Assembly: GCF_045679555.1 (NCBI RefSeq)
Contig: NC_092091.1
Coordinates: 16,825,072 to 16,889,071, forward strand
DNA: 64,000 nt
Reading direction: 5' to 3'
Source of the DNA: Salvelinus alpinus
Taxonomy: Eukaryota; Chordata; Actinopteri; Salmoniformes; Salmonidae
Within the stretch, counting starts at the first letter, position 1. Each line of letters opens with the position of its first letter. A program made the translations under genes and the position numbers. Below are positions 51,201 to 59,180 of this stretch, one piece after another. A model generated the notes under the pieces. The model had not been told where the DNA came from. It made no database searches and saw only the letters and a list, made by a program, of their open reading frames with translations.

Positions 51201-54191
51201 AATCTTATTGGTCACATACATATATTTAGCAATGTTATTGTGGATATATTTAGCAATGTTATTGTGTGTTCCTAGTTCCAACAGTGCAGTAGTATCTAAC
51301 AATACAAACATATCTAAAAGTTAAATGGTATTTAGAAATATATAAATATTAGGACGAGCAATGTCAGAGTAGCATTGACTAAAACAAAGTAGAAGAGAAT
51401 ACAGTATATACACACATATGAAATGAGTAAAGCAGTATGTAAACATTATTAAAGTGACCATTGATTCCATGTCTGTCTATATAGGGCAGCAGCCGCTAAG
51501 GTGCAGGGTTGAGTAACCGGGTGGTAGCCAGCTTTCCAAAGCTAGCTAGCTTCACATTCTAGTTCAGGCTTTATCCATACTACGACAGTGGATATCGCTC
51601 ATCCGCCTGCAGCAAACTCTAGCAGGCTTGTAACTGCGCGTGCATGTCGCACATGGCTAGTCGAATGCCAAACTAGATACATGGCCAAGTTAGTGCCACA
51701 TTTTCATTTGTGCCGAAATCAAAATGAAAGAAAAGTTCTTGGAAAATTAGGCCTAGGATTTTAGAAATGTCTTTATTTCATTACGTATATTTAATGCTGT
51801 CTTTGGTGTGCTTATCGCTCCCATCTGTGGAACAGGAAGTTGTCATAGACATAATCCATAGTAGGGTTTTGGAACCTCTAACCCTGGCAATTTGACGATT
51901 AAACCCATTGGGTACACTAGCAATGGCAGCCAGTCTTAACTTGAATGGGAACTGCCATATATGGATTATACAGTATGTCTATGGTTGATTACAGCTGTCT
52001 GTTTGCCTTTCACAAATAATCTGAATCCAATAGTGCAAAAGCAAATGCTGTCATTTCTAAAATGTGTTGTGATAGGAAATTAGGTATTTTAACATTAAAT
52101 ATTTTATTAATCAAATGTTTTAATCTGTTGTCTTACTCAAATGACGGGGATGATCTTTGCAAGGTTAGGCCCATCTGATTTCATTGGTCCTCAACTCATG
52201 GCTTAGACACGTCATTCAGGGTTAATGGAGTCCTGAGTTCGCCTGCTCCGGAGCAGGTTAGTTCTGAAGGATTCGTTGCTATAGAAATGTTCCTGGCTAA
52301 AAGGTGAGCCACTTTCGTGGTACTGGTTACCCTAAGTTGAACTCAGAGTTGACCAAAGTTACCTCGCCAACACCCCAAACTGCATTCGTAGTTTAGGGCT
52401 CTGAAGCTGAAGACGTGTTCCAAAATTCCAAATCAGAACTTTCAGAACTAAACGAGTCAATCCACAAAGCCTGAAAGTAAAGCCACACTGCCATGGCCTC
52501 CTCCCTACTCTGTGAATGGACCACGTAAACAAAACCACAACTACCAGGGAGGCTGACAGTGAGAGGAGTAGCCTGGAGACAGGCAAAACACTGTGTGCCT
52601 CAAAAACTACCCACAGCCAAGAGAGCTAAGCCAAGACTGCATGACTCTCCAGCCTCCTCAATGAACAGGCCACAGAAATAGGCTCAACATCTGGTGAAAA
52701 TAAATAAAAGAATACATTTCACAATGAAGAGGACTGAGATGAGAGAAACTACCTGTCATTAACATTAGACAAGCTCCTTGTCCCCCCCCAAAAAAATCAA
52801 GTCTTAACATGTTCTAGAATAGATAGTCTAGAGTCTATGTCTAACGATCAAGGAAAGCAAACCAAAGTGACTGATGATCATCACACCAGAAAACTGCAGG
52901 TACTAGCCCCTGGAGCTCTCAGGGCCATTGTCTTGAGGCTCAGGTGCTTATACAAATCTGCCTTCTGCAAACACCGGATATGGACTGAACCAATACATGG
53001 GCTTGAAGAGACGATGAACATGACATGACCTCCTCTGATGTTCAGGATCCGTCAATTCAAATCCCAGCTCTGCAAATGTTATGTGAAAATAAGTTCAGTA
53101 CTCACCAAAATATGAAGTTTTGCAGAGCAACTATCGCCATTACAGTCGTTACGCAAGGCTGTAATACAGTTACGTTTGCAGAGCTGGCTAATGGGATCCT
53201 GGGCGTCAGAGGAGATCTCGTCATATTAATTGTCTCCTCAAGACCAGGTTGTACTGGTTCAGATTAGGATAGAGCGTCTCACCTCTAGCTTTCTGGCCCC
53301 AGGCAGAGGTGGTCCCTCAACACAGATTACTGTAGATATTGCCTTTCCCAAGCCTATCCATAACCATTGGCTGGAAGCTTAAAAACCGTCACTGAATCGC
53401 CTCCTACATCCGCCTATTCTTCCTCTGAACAGGACATTGCTGTAAATGTTGGCTCTGATAGACAGTAAATATGTGTTAGACATGATTCCCAACATATCAT
53501 TAGAGGATCAAGCTAGCCATTGTTAATTTAGCAATGGTCATAGCTTGGCACATCTGTAGATATTAGCTAAGTGACTTGGTAAATAACGTTAGTTCACGTT
53601 AAGTGATGAAGACTTCACTTTACTAGTTAACACGGTCCTAAATGGCTGGTAAAAAAACAAAAAAAATATCAGTATTTTCAGTACATTTCTCAAATGATGA
53701 AGTTCTCGAAGCATATTGAATAATAAATGACCATACTTTCTTTACATCTTTTTGCACCAAAGTAGTCAGCTGGCTAAAAGTTAGCATCGGATAGCTAACG
53801 ATAACGTTATAGTTTGAGTAAAGCCCACACCCAAGCTCTGGACACAATAACACTCACTCCACCATACCTCTTTCCTATCCTGGAGGCACTCAAGCACAGC
53901 CAGGTTATTGTTCCAGGAATGTTTTGGACAAAGCCTGGTCAAGTCCTCACGACAAGCCCCCTCTTCGGCCAGCTTCCAGCCGCTGGTGCGTCTACGAGGT
54001 GGCGAGGCCGCGACGACTGGAGAACCTCCATTTACAGCAGCCGGAACTGCGGCTTGATTTTGAGCCTGGATATTAACCCTAACTGCAGTATTGGCGATTA
54101 CACTGTTCGCAGATTTCTGTCCTCGAATGGGATGCATATACAAAAAGACAGACATCAAAAGCAGAAGAGGAACACGTCTACAAGCCGCCAT
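18049..54191 (-). CDS. glg1: Golgi apparatus protein 1 (GLG1/ESL-1/CFR/MG-160), complete, 25 coding exons
   Basis: Type I membrane sialoglycoprotein of the Golgi, known in vertebrates as an E-selectin ligand, a cysteine-rich FGF receptor and a TGF-beta-binding protein. Coding exons in transcript order: 54191-53868, 31459-31430, 31221-31135, 30525-30310, 29217-29014, 28816-28745, 28503-28317, 28112-27898, 26128-26007, 25890-25789, 25018-24865, 23047-22910, 22665-22579, 22434-22372, 22201-22088, 21852-21764, 21667-21457, 21339-21202, 20802-20679, 20503-20361, 19462-19361, 19092-18985, 18864-18744, 18612-18506, 18216-18049. They sum to 3426 bases, 1141 codons plus stop, with AG/GT borders and consistent phases. 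The product has a signal peptide (about residues 1-24), a lumenal part of repeated Cys-rich blocks (16 in the known family), several N-x-S/T sites, a membrane segment near 1107-1128 and a 13-residue tail ending EQKDR. Nearly every exon resembles human GLG1 as I remember it; the N-terminus is shorter and lacks the human poly-Gln stretch. No disabling change was seen. Confidence 0.97.
18458..18496 (+). repeat. (TG/CG)n microsatellite next to a GLG1 donor
   Basis: About 19 units of gtgtgc/gtgtgt type lie in the GLG1 intron between exons 24 and 25, starting about 10 bases past the donor of exon 24 (minus strand). Confidence 0.9.
19566..20328. mobile_element. Tc1/mariner-type element in a GLG1 intron
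   Basis: Starts near actgaacaaacatataaaca and ends in the diverged complement (ttgagttaatatttctggtc). Inside is caggtgtggcatatcaagaa, typical of a widespread fish DNA transposon. No intact transposase is present. It fills most of the intron between exons 20 and 21. Confidence 0.7.
23377..24361. mobile_element. TTAA-flanked MITE with an internal insertion
   Basis: Ends TTAAAAAGGCCCAATGCAG and CTGCACTGGGCCTTTAA are inverted complements and both contain TTAA, the piggyBac-type target. Known salmonid copies of this repeat are shorter; here about 600 bp (roughly 23460-24060) look unrelated and are probably a later insertion. It lies in the GLG1 intron between exons 11 and 12. Confidence 0.65.
26349..27809 (+). 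mobile_element. TTAA-flanked non-autonomous element, copy A
   Basis: A 1.46-kb element bounded by TTAA on both sides, with ends TTAACTTCTTATGGCTGCA and the exact complement. The left subterminal part can fold as ATCCCGTTAACGGGAT. It has no transposase. It lies in the GLG1 intron between exons 8 and 9 and makes up most of that intron, ending 88 bp from exon 8. TTAA duplication points to the piggyBac superfamily by inference. Strand is arbitrary: hairpin end on the left is called plus. Confidence 0.8.
30156..30252 (+). repeat. tRNA-derived SINE fragment
   Basis: Reads gtcccctgtaactcagctgt, then agtgggttcgattcctggga: a tRNA head with A-box (taactcagctg) and B-box (ggttcgattcc), then the SINE tail gtaaagcgtctgctaaatag. 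The D/anticodon region has decayed, so it is not a tRNA gene. It ends 58 bp from GLG1 exon 4. Confidence 0.75.
30812..31022 (+). repeat. tRNA-derived SINE (salmonid HpaI-like)
   Basis: Reads ggtagcctaatggttagagc, then attgggccagtaaccgaaag and gttcaaatccctgagtcgac, the standard head with B-box; the body contains gtgccctggagcaattaggg. It lies in the GLG1 intron between exons 3 and 4. Confidence 0.85.
31430..31459 (-). CDS. glg1: GLG1 coding exon 2, a 30-bp microexon
   Basis: Ten codons, [10 protein letters not shown], lie between an acceptor ending ctccag and a gtaagt donor. They fall exactly between DRKE of exon 1 and LLWNYK of exon 3, where human GLG1 has a similar stretch ending in DCNH. 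The exon sits 22.4 kb downstream of exon 1 across an intron full of transposons. It contributes one cysteine of the first Cys-rich repeat. It is too short for an ORF-based gene finder. Confidence 0.92.
32869..34684 (-). mobile_element. TTAA-flanked non-autonomous element, copy B
   Basis: A 1.8-kb insertion into the hAT element, with TTAA at both borders (32869-32872, 34681-34684). Its left part (cttcttgtcaatatgggggc) corresponds to the right end of copies A and D, so it lies in the opposite direction. Removal and rejoining at one TTAA restores a continuous hAT flank. The body contains several repeated motifs (acaagatgtttatctttcat, tttcgaacaaaacataa). No transposase. Confidence 0.75.
36127..42057 (-). 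mobile_element. CR1/L2-group LINE, near full length but inactive
   Basis: Minus-strand non-LTR retrotransposon inserted in the hAT element with a 5-bp target duplication CCGTT (36122-36126 and 42058-42062). The 5' end lies near 42057, shortly before ATGGCGTCGCAGTCAG. An endonuclease end is at 38820-38510 ([35 protein letters not shown]) and a reverse transcriptase at 37821-37180 ([52 protein letters not shown]). The catalytic motif reads YAVD in place of YADD, and frames are shifted. The 3' UTR contains aaccaggtaggctagttgag read on the plus strand. It carries a TTAA element at 39182-40621. Confidence 0.85.
39182..40621 (-). mobile_element. TTAA-flanked non-autonomous element, copy C
   Basis: 1.44 kb inside the LINE, with ends TTAACTTCTCTAGGGT and the complement of TTAACCTCTCTAGGGTATG. 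TTAA is duplicated (39182-39185, 40618-40621) in the target aatgTTAAcatg. Its right subterminal region folds as GTGGGAC-gctacc-GTCCCAC. No transposase. Confidence 0.85.
43310..43739. other. GLG1 intron 1, no feature seen
   Basis: Unique-looking intron sequence after the hAT end; no exon, repeat end or RNA gene recognised. Confidence 0.4.
43740..43832 (-). repeat. LINE 3' tail fragment
   Basis: aaatcaaaatgttttgtcac followed by acagtgaaatgcaagcttac is the reverse complement of an L2-type 3' end (compare the plus-strand tail at 4347-4443). Confidence 0.65.
43842..45202 (-). mobile_element. Tc1-like transposon, inactive
   Basis: Minus-strand transposase in pieces: N-terminal part in 44855-44517 ([29 protein letters not shown], a helix-turn-helix region) and catalytic part in 44326-43913 ([38 protein letters not shown]). 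Frameshifts separate them. The right end reads tgtgtccaaatgtttgactg, the end of the same family as 15523-16603. The left end is degraded. Confidence 0.85.
45208..45886 (+). repeat. LINE 3' UTR fragment
   Basis: Contains ctagggagtttttcctagcc, ggttttaggctgggtttctg and a 3' tail of tttgattgattg after aaatac. This is a common salmonid LINE 3' end with a short tandem tail. No coding part is present. Confidence 0.65.
45993..46445 (+). mobile_element. hAT-like 5' fragment
   Basis: Begins agggatgcacaatatacatt, a typical hAT end, and carries at 46259-46340 a decayed coding part, [20 protein letters not shown], then RLVEHRY, the N-terminal region of a BED-type hAT transposase. It is cut off at a T-run before 46470. 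Confidence 0.65.
46457..47395 (-). mobile_element. L2-type LINE fragment, inactive
   Basis: Minus-strand reverse transcriptase C-terminal half: [35 protein letters not shown] (catalytic FADD kept), [20 protein letters not shown] (46990-46740). A C-run at 46760-46771 shifts the frame. Upstream part 47314-47123 ([20 protein letters not shown]) follows in another frame. Same family as 7549-11200. Confidence 0.85.
47396..47930. other. GLG1 intron 1, no feature seen
   Basis: No repeat ends or exons recognised. Confidence 0.4.
47931..49964 (+). mobile_element. Tc1-like transposon split by a TTAA element
   Basis: Ends CAGTTGAAGTCGGAAGTTTA and the complement, with long terminal repeats of about 200 bp. 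The plus-strand frame 48256-48669 holds the catalytic half: [17 protein letters not shown] and [15 protein letters not shown]. The N-terminal half is deleted: the left terminal repeat runs directly into [13 protein letters not shown]-like sequence near 48150. The right terminal repeat is interrupted at 48897-49936 by copy D. Confidence 0.9.
48897..49936 (+). mobile_element. TTAA-flanked non-autonomous element, copy D
   Basis: 1.04 kb with ends TTAACCTCTCTGGGGTAGG and the complement of TTAACTTCTTCGGGGTAGGG. It sits in the right terminal repeat of a Tc1 copy, and the uninterrupted terminal repeat known from the other copies shows that only TTAA was duplicated. The left subterminal region folds as GTGGGAC-ccaatc-GTCCCAC. 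No transposase. Confidence 0.9.
50140..50318 (-). repeat. tRNA-derived SINE (salmonid HpaI-like), reversed
   Basis: The plus strand shows the reversed tail (ttacatttcagtcatttaac, cgctcttatccagaacgac), body (gcacttaaccctaattgctc) and head (aggtattcgaaccagcaacc, tggcccaatgctcttaaccg) of the SINE seen at 30812 and 63399. Confidence 0.85.
50319..51190. other. GLG1 intron 1, no feature seen
   Basis: No exon or repeat end recognised. Confidence 0.4.
51196..51530 (-). repeat. LINE 3' UTR fragment
   Basis: Starts tcaaatcaaatcttattggt, then cacatacatata, the reverse complement of an L2-type 3' end, followed by agagaatacagtatatacac and gggcagcagccgctaaggtg from the 3' UTR. A 28-bp piece (atatatttagcaatgttatt) is doubled near 51221-51265. 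Confidence 0.65.
51531..53867. other. GLG1 intron 1 next to exon 1, no gene recognised
   Basis: Mostly unique-looking sequence. No conserved exon was recognised. This is the part of intron 1 nearest to the promoter and so the likeliest place for enhancer elements, but none can be named from sequence. Confidence 0.4.
53868..54191 (-). CDS. glg1: GLG1 coding exon 1: start codon, signal peptide, first Cys-rich block
   Basis: This exon encodes the first 108 residues. It opens [16 protein letters not shown], a basic start followed by a hydrophobic core as in a secretory signal peptide. A low-complexity linker rich in Ala, Asn and Gln follows, then the conserved [18 protein letters not shown] and [11 protein letters not shown] blocks. 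The ATG lies in AAGATGGCGGC (minus strand), a good translation context and also a YY1-like motif. The donor is gtatgg, after phase 0. The vertebrate proteins share the MAAC start, which supports this ATG. The linker is much shorter than the mammalian one. Confidence 0.95.
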
Positions 54192-54195
54192 CTTC
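54185..54195 (-). promoter_or_regulatory. YY1-like motif over the GLG1 start codon
   Basis: The minus strand reads AAGATGGCGGC, matching the AANATGGCGGC element found near the start sites of many TATA-less vertebrate genes. It contains the GLG1 ATG. No TATA box is evident in the 150 bases upstream. The role in transcription is inferred. Confidence 0.4.
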
Positions 54196-54460
54196 GGATA
54201 ACTAGCTAGCTTGGATTGCTAGCTGCAAATTATGACTACAGTGGGATGGGACGTTTTCGTGCATACGTCGGCGTGTGCGTTGTTGGCAACCTCAAATCAT
54301 AGAGCTACATTTTCTAGACTGAACATCTAATTGAGAACATTGATATGGCCCGACTCGTTAGTTTCTCTGTATCACAATCACCCTTATAACTTGCAATAAA
54401 CACAAGTATATATAGTTTGAGACTCTGGACGGCTGCGTTAACACTGGAAACCAAATTCTG
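54192..54460 (-). promoter_or_regulatory. Presumed GLG1 promoter region
   Basis: DNA upstream of the GLG1 ATG. It has a few CpG-containing words (acgtcggcgtgtgcgttg, plus strand, 54264-54282) but no TATA box or long CpG island that I can see. Assigned by position only. Confidence 0.35.
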
Positions 54461-54795
54461 ATATTTTTCCCACTAATTGATCTTTTGACCACATCAGATC
54501 TTTTCACGTAGGCTCTTTTTCAGCTGGTCTGATTTGCCAACAGACCAATTAGTGGAAAAAGATCAGAATTGAACTGCCTGTGTCAATTCGCTATCGCAAT
54601 GGGGAAATCTAATAATTTTGTTTCTATATTTTTCCCACTAATTTATCTTTTGACCACATCAGATCTTTTCACGTAGGCTCTTTTTCAGCTGGTCTGATTT
54701 GCCAACAGACCAATTAGTGGAAAAGATCAGAAATGAGCTGCCTGTGTAAATTCGCTATCGCAATGGGGAAATCTAATAATTTTGTTTCTATAATC
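54461..54795 (+). repeat. Tandem duplication of a 166-bp hairpin repeat
   Basis: Two head-to-tail copies (about 54461-54626 and 54627-54792) share cacatcagatcttttcacgt, caacagaccaattagtggaa and attcgctatcgcaatgggga with few differences. Each unit has short inverted ends (ccactaattga / caattagtgg). A diverged relative lies at about 55877-55980. Confidence 0.85.
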
Positions 54796-55876
54796 TGACT
54801 TCTGTCTGCTCTCATTTGTTCCTGACATAACCCATGATACTGATATTTAATCTATGAAAATACAAAACCATTGATTACTGATCTTTAAAAGAGCACTATA
54901 GACAATGCTCATTGTTGAAGACAATGTTTATTATTGAAAAAAATATGATTTATGAAAATAGCGAGCTAGCTAACCGTTTGCAGCTAGCAATCTGCAGTAT
55001 GAATCACACACCAGGATAGGATTGGGCAGTACACTGTATATACCGTACAACAGGGTATTTGGAAAAAGCCACAGGAGGGTTTTTCAATACCGCCAATACC
55101 ATTGAAACAGTTACGTTTTTTAATAAATGTGAATATTTTTAAGTACATACCTGCAGTCAACTTGTGCAATATGTTAGGAGATAAAGAACATTGCATTCTT
55201 CATCTCACCTGTCACATTATTATGAAGCTTACAGGCAGTACCCAGTCACGTTAGGCGGTGTTTGTTTACAAGCACACAATGAGAGACCAGAGCCTTGAGT
55301 GTCACTCACTGTTGTGCAGCATGCGCCAGGTGATGTAATTACAATATGGAACTCACAACTAAATATCTTATCATTATTAAGTCAGTCTGTTTTGTGCATG
55401 CAGCACTGTGTAGCATTTTTAGTTACTTGTATAGTGTAGGTCAGAAACTGTACAAAATGTTCACAATGCGGTTGTTAGTATTTAGTTAGCATTTTCTATG
55501 GTATTTTACATGTACTTGTTAGCATTGCTAAACTTTGGATTACAGCGCATCAGTGGGGTTTGAAAACAGCGCCCCTTGTGTTCAGTGTCAGTATTACAAA
55601 CTATCCTGGTATGGCACAAGTTCAGTATAAAGTTTAGACACTCTGGATATCACCCCAACCTACATCAGGATGAACAATAACCAATTATTTATATTTTAAT
55701 ACATTTGAAATTGTATAAACATTTGTTATAAAATATACATGTATATATCATTTCCTCTGGATCTAAAATAAGCAAATAATTTTTAGTACATTAAAGATTT
55801 TATAGATGCCCTATAGATGTCCTGATTTTCATCCATGGATCCATCTCAAAGATTTCGTTTAGACAGGCAGCCCATT
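54796..55876. other. Intergenic between RFWD3 and GLG1, no gene recognised
   Basis: AT-rich; a copy of atagcgagctagctaaccgt-type sequence and no exon. Confidence 0.4.
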
Positions 55877-55980
55877 TCTGATATTTTCTTCACTAAATGT
55901 GTATTTTGACCAACCAGATCAGCTCTGAAAAAGATATGAAAAGATCTGATATGATTGGGCTTTTGACCAATTAGTGGAAC
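55877..55980. repeat. Diverged copy of the hairpin repeat at 54461
   Basis: Contains ctgatattttcttcactaaa, gaccaaccagatcagctc and gaccaattagtgga, matching both ends of the tandem unit at 54461-54795. Confidence 0.6.
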
Positions 55981-55989
55981 AAAGATTAG

Positions 55990-56345
55990 GGCCACGTTCA
56001 GTTGCCAAACGTTCTCGAACGTTGCAGATAGAAAATGTAATTTAGAGCCGATGGCATTCCTTATTCTACATATCAGAGACATGTTTAATCTACATAGCTT
56101 TCCTATCTAAACGTTCCAAAACGTTCAATCCTGTTGAACGTGCCACACAATTGGGCTGCCTGTGTGAACGCAGCCTAAGACCTGGAGCACATTCAGCAGG
56201 ATTTAACATTTTGGAACATTCAGATAGAAATAAGCAATGTAGCTCAAACATGCCTCTGATATGTACAGTAAGGACTCACATCGGCTCTATTCATGGAATT
56301 TCTATCTGCAACGTTCAAGAACGTTTGGCAGCTGAACATGGCCCA
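55990..56345. repeat. Long fold-back repeat
   Basis: Left arm ggccacgttcagttgccaaa, then cgttgcagatagaaa, returns on the right as tttctatctgcaacgttcaa, then gtttggcagctgaacatggc. The arms are about 150 bp around a centre near 56165. There is no coding sequence. Probably a MITE. Confidence 0.8.
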
Positions 56346-56779
56346 GTGAAGAAACACAACATTGCAAAATTAAAACAAACATCAGCAGCATGGCTGACAA
56401 AAACAGATTCATCTTCACATCCAGAGGAAAAGCTACAGAGCAAAACGCTGGGTAGTGGTGAGTGGGTAGGAAACCCTTGTCTTGCTGTACTATATCTGCT
56501 GTGTCATTTTTGTTCATTTTGATGGGATGTTTTCAGTTATCCTCAAATGTAAACATTTAGGACAGTGGTGTAGCTGTACTGGCACTCCAGCTATCAGTTT
56601 GTTGATAACAGTGCAGCAGTGTGATATCTCTCCAGTCCCTCCACTGAGCATACCCAACAAAGGCTCCTCTGTAGTCTAAGAAAAGGCTGTTTTAAATGGA
56701 TGCCATTTATACAGTGCAGCAGCTGCGCTACTCATACATGCTCTATGCTGATGGTGTGTGTGTTTTCCATAATCTCTCC
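56346..56779. other. RFWD3 3' UTR candidate region
   Basis: Directly downstream of the RFWD3 stop codon. I see no AATAAA on the minus strand here, so the transcript end is undefined. Confidence 0.35.
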
Positions 56780-58960
56780 TTATTCCCACTTGTAGATTTT
56801 GAGCATCTTCTCAGTGAGCGAGGCCAGGTAACTGCCCTGATTCACCTCAAATGGGCAGATGTCCAACACTGGGAGGTCAGCAGGCAACTTCTGAATCAGG
56901 GATCCACTCCCTGCATCCCACACCTGGAACAAAATGACATGATTAGAATCAATAGATCAATGTGAAGCTCTTGATGCCGTTTCATATTTTTCAAACAGCC
57001 TCAAATCAGAGTCATATGTCTCTCAGTATTATTGAGTTCTTTCAACTACAAAACAGTTGAACCATTGATTCTTCCCTAATCGCAGCAGTGGGTGAAAGTT
57101 TAGGGCTCTATCTGTAATGACTGACACAATGTGCTCCCTGTCTCCACAGTGGACCATGATTTCCTTGACCCTGTTTTCAGTGCTGCATACAGATGTTCAC
57201 AAAACAATTATTATTCCCAATGCCCACGATTCTGTACACAAGTGATACACAGAATTGAAATCATTGCCAATCAATGCTCACCATTGAATACACACACACA
57301 CACAAGCCACACACAAGCCAGTGGCTCACCATGGTGGAGTTAGTGGACTCGTCCCCGGCACAGACCAAAGTGGAGCCCTTCCCGGCCGGGCTTCTGAACA
57401 CAGCGTTCTTGGTGAGCACTTTGCAAGAGGAGCCGGCGCTGAAGGTCTGGACAGGGTAGCAGGAACACAAGGGCTCCTGGGCCGCATCCTGCTGTAGAGT
57501 CCTGTTCAGCTCCATCAGAACACAACGCAGAGACGGGTTGGAGCGCCCTGGGGTCACACGGGGTCAAACACAGAGACTGTCAGTCAAAATACTGGTGCTA
57601 GTGGTCAACACCGACCCCGGTCCTAGAGAGCTACTGGGGAATTCAGGCTTTAGTTCATGCCGAGCTTAGAGATATTAGAATCAATCCTGCAGCCAGAAGC
57701 CAGGACTAGTGTGAGAGTGGGCAGATTTCCTAGATCCAACAAAGACTCTGGCAGCAGTATCAAGCAGAATTCTATCAGACAAAAGATTATACATTTTATT
57801 TTTAACACACATTTTTATCCACAGTTAAGTAAAGTCATACTGTATATAAAATAAAATAAATCACAACAGCTGTGATGGAAACAGGAAGTTTCAGTACAAT
57901 TTTATAAATGCCAACAGAATTCGTTCATTCGACACGATGGGATCTTTTTGTGTCGGTAAAATTAATTATGTGAGAAATGGCTGTGAAAACACAGTTATGC
58001 GACATATTGATATAATAACCATCATATCAGAGTAAACTTGGAGTCACGCGATGATATGGTGTGTAGTCCTCCCACTACTACAACTCAGGAAACCATGCAA
58101 TTTTAGGTTACAGATAAAATAAGTTATGATGAACATAACAGGGTGGTGCAAAGTGCACGGTGATGAGCTTGATGCTGCTTTCTAATAAATATCCAGGGTC
58201 TTATTCTGGTGACATGATGATGATGGCTGCCATTTGACAAATAAAAATAATCTTGCTCTTTTGTCTATAATAATCTCATCATGTAGTAGGCTATACTCGC
58301 ACTGTATCAGCACGCTGTTGGCTAGAGCACATGTGCCAAGACCAGAGTGGGCACATTCGCTATGCAACGCAAACATTTTTGAAAATGCAATGAAAACCCA
58401 TTTAAATAGTATTTCCTATTTGGTACATGGGAATTAAACTGCAAAAGTTGTACACTACTTCATCACGCACAACCTTTTATAACCAACAAAAAAATCTCTG
58501 GTGGAAAAATGCCCATATTGTTTTTATGCATATTTTTGGATATTCACATGAAAATCTGTTGCCAATTGGATGGAAACCTAGCCACACAGACACACACAGT
58601 GATTCTGCTAGCACTTCGTGTTCGATTAGCTCTGAGTAGAGAAGAGCTGAACACAACCGGTTGCCAACAGTAAAATGTTATGATGACACACTTCAGCTCC
58701 TTCTCTTTACTACAGACAGTGCTTCATTGTCCCTCAGTCTCTCACCTGGTCTGTAGGTGACCAGACAGTGTCTGCTCTCTGGCTCCACCTGGATGTCTGT
58801 GCAGCCTCCTGTCTCCAGGGGCAAAATGTGGGGTCTGTAAGTGGTGCTGTCCACCTGCTCCCAGAAGCAGCCCCCCTCCAGAGAACCTGCGATGAGGCCG
58901 CCACACGGGAACGAGCTGGAGGAGGCGCGAGGCACGTAGGACAGGGAGGCCACGGGACAC
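56780..58960 (-). CDS. rfwd3: RFWD3, last three coding exons (partial gene)
   Basis: RFWD3 is a RING-type E3 ubiquitin ligase with a C-terminal WD40 domain. It acts on RPA and RAD51 in replication-fork and interstrand-crosslink repair. The exons in the window are 58960-58746, 57547-57330 and 56923-56780. They join in phase (1/1, then 0) and encode about 192 residues: [11 protein letters not shown] and [12 protein letters not shown], then [16 protein letters not shown], then [20 protein letters not shown] and the end MLKIYKWE, stop TAA. The pattern fits the last WD40 blades of RFWD3 as I remember them. Its position next to GLG1 in the same direction matches the mammalian order and supports the name. 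The RING domain and earlier exons lie beyond 64000. The frame is intact. Confidence 0.88.
57548..58745. other. RFWD3 intron, no gene recognised
   Basis: Intron between the third-last and second-last RFWD3 coding exons. Part of it (about 57790-58580) has the look of an old MITE, but I could not fix its ends. The segment 58645-58726 is repeated at 60005-60086. Confidence 0.4.
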
Positions 58961-59180
58961 CTGGGAGGAGCCAAAGGTCATGGTTTGGCCTTGTGGTTTT
59001 AAATCACACACTGTATATGTATTACACCATGTGAATGACATTTCACACACCATGTACATATTACATTTAACCATCTTTGAGAATGAGTAGCAAAACCCAA
59101 CTGCTGACAATAAAATACCAAATCTAACTTTTTCTGGTCAGATCCTGTGGTCAGGGAGGAAAATCTCTGGGCCCTAGCTA

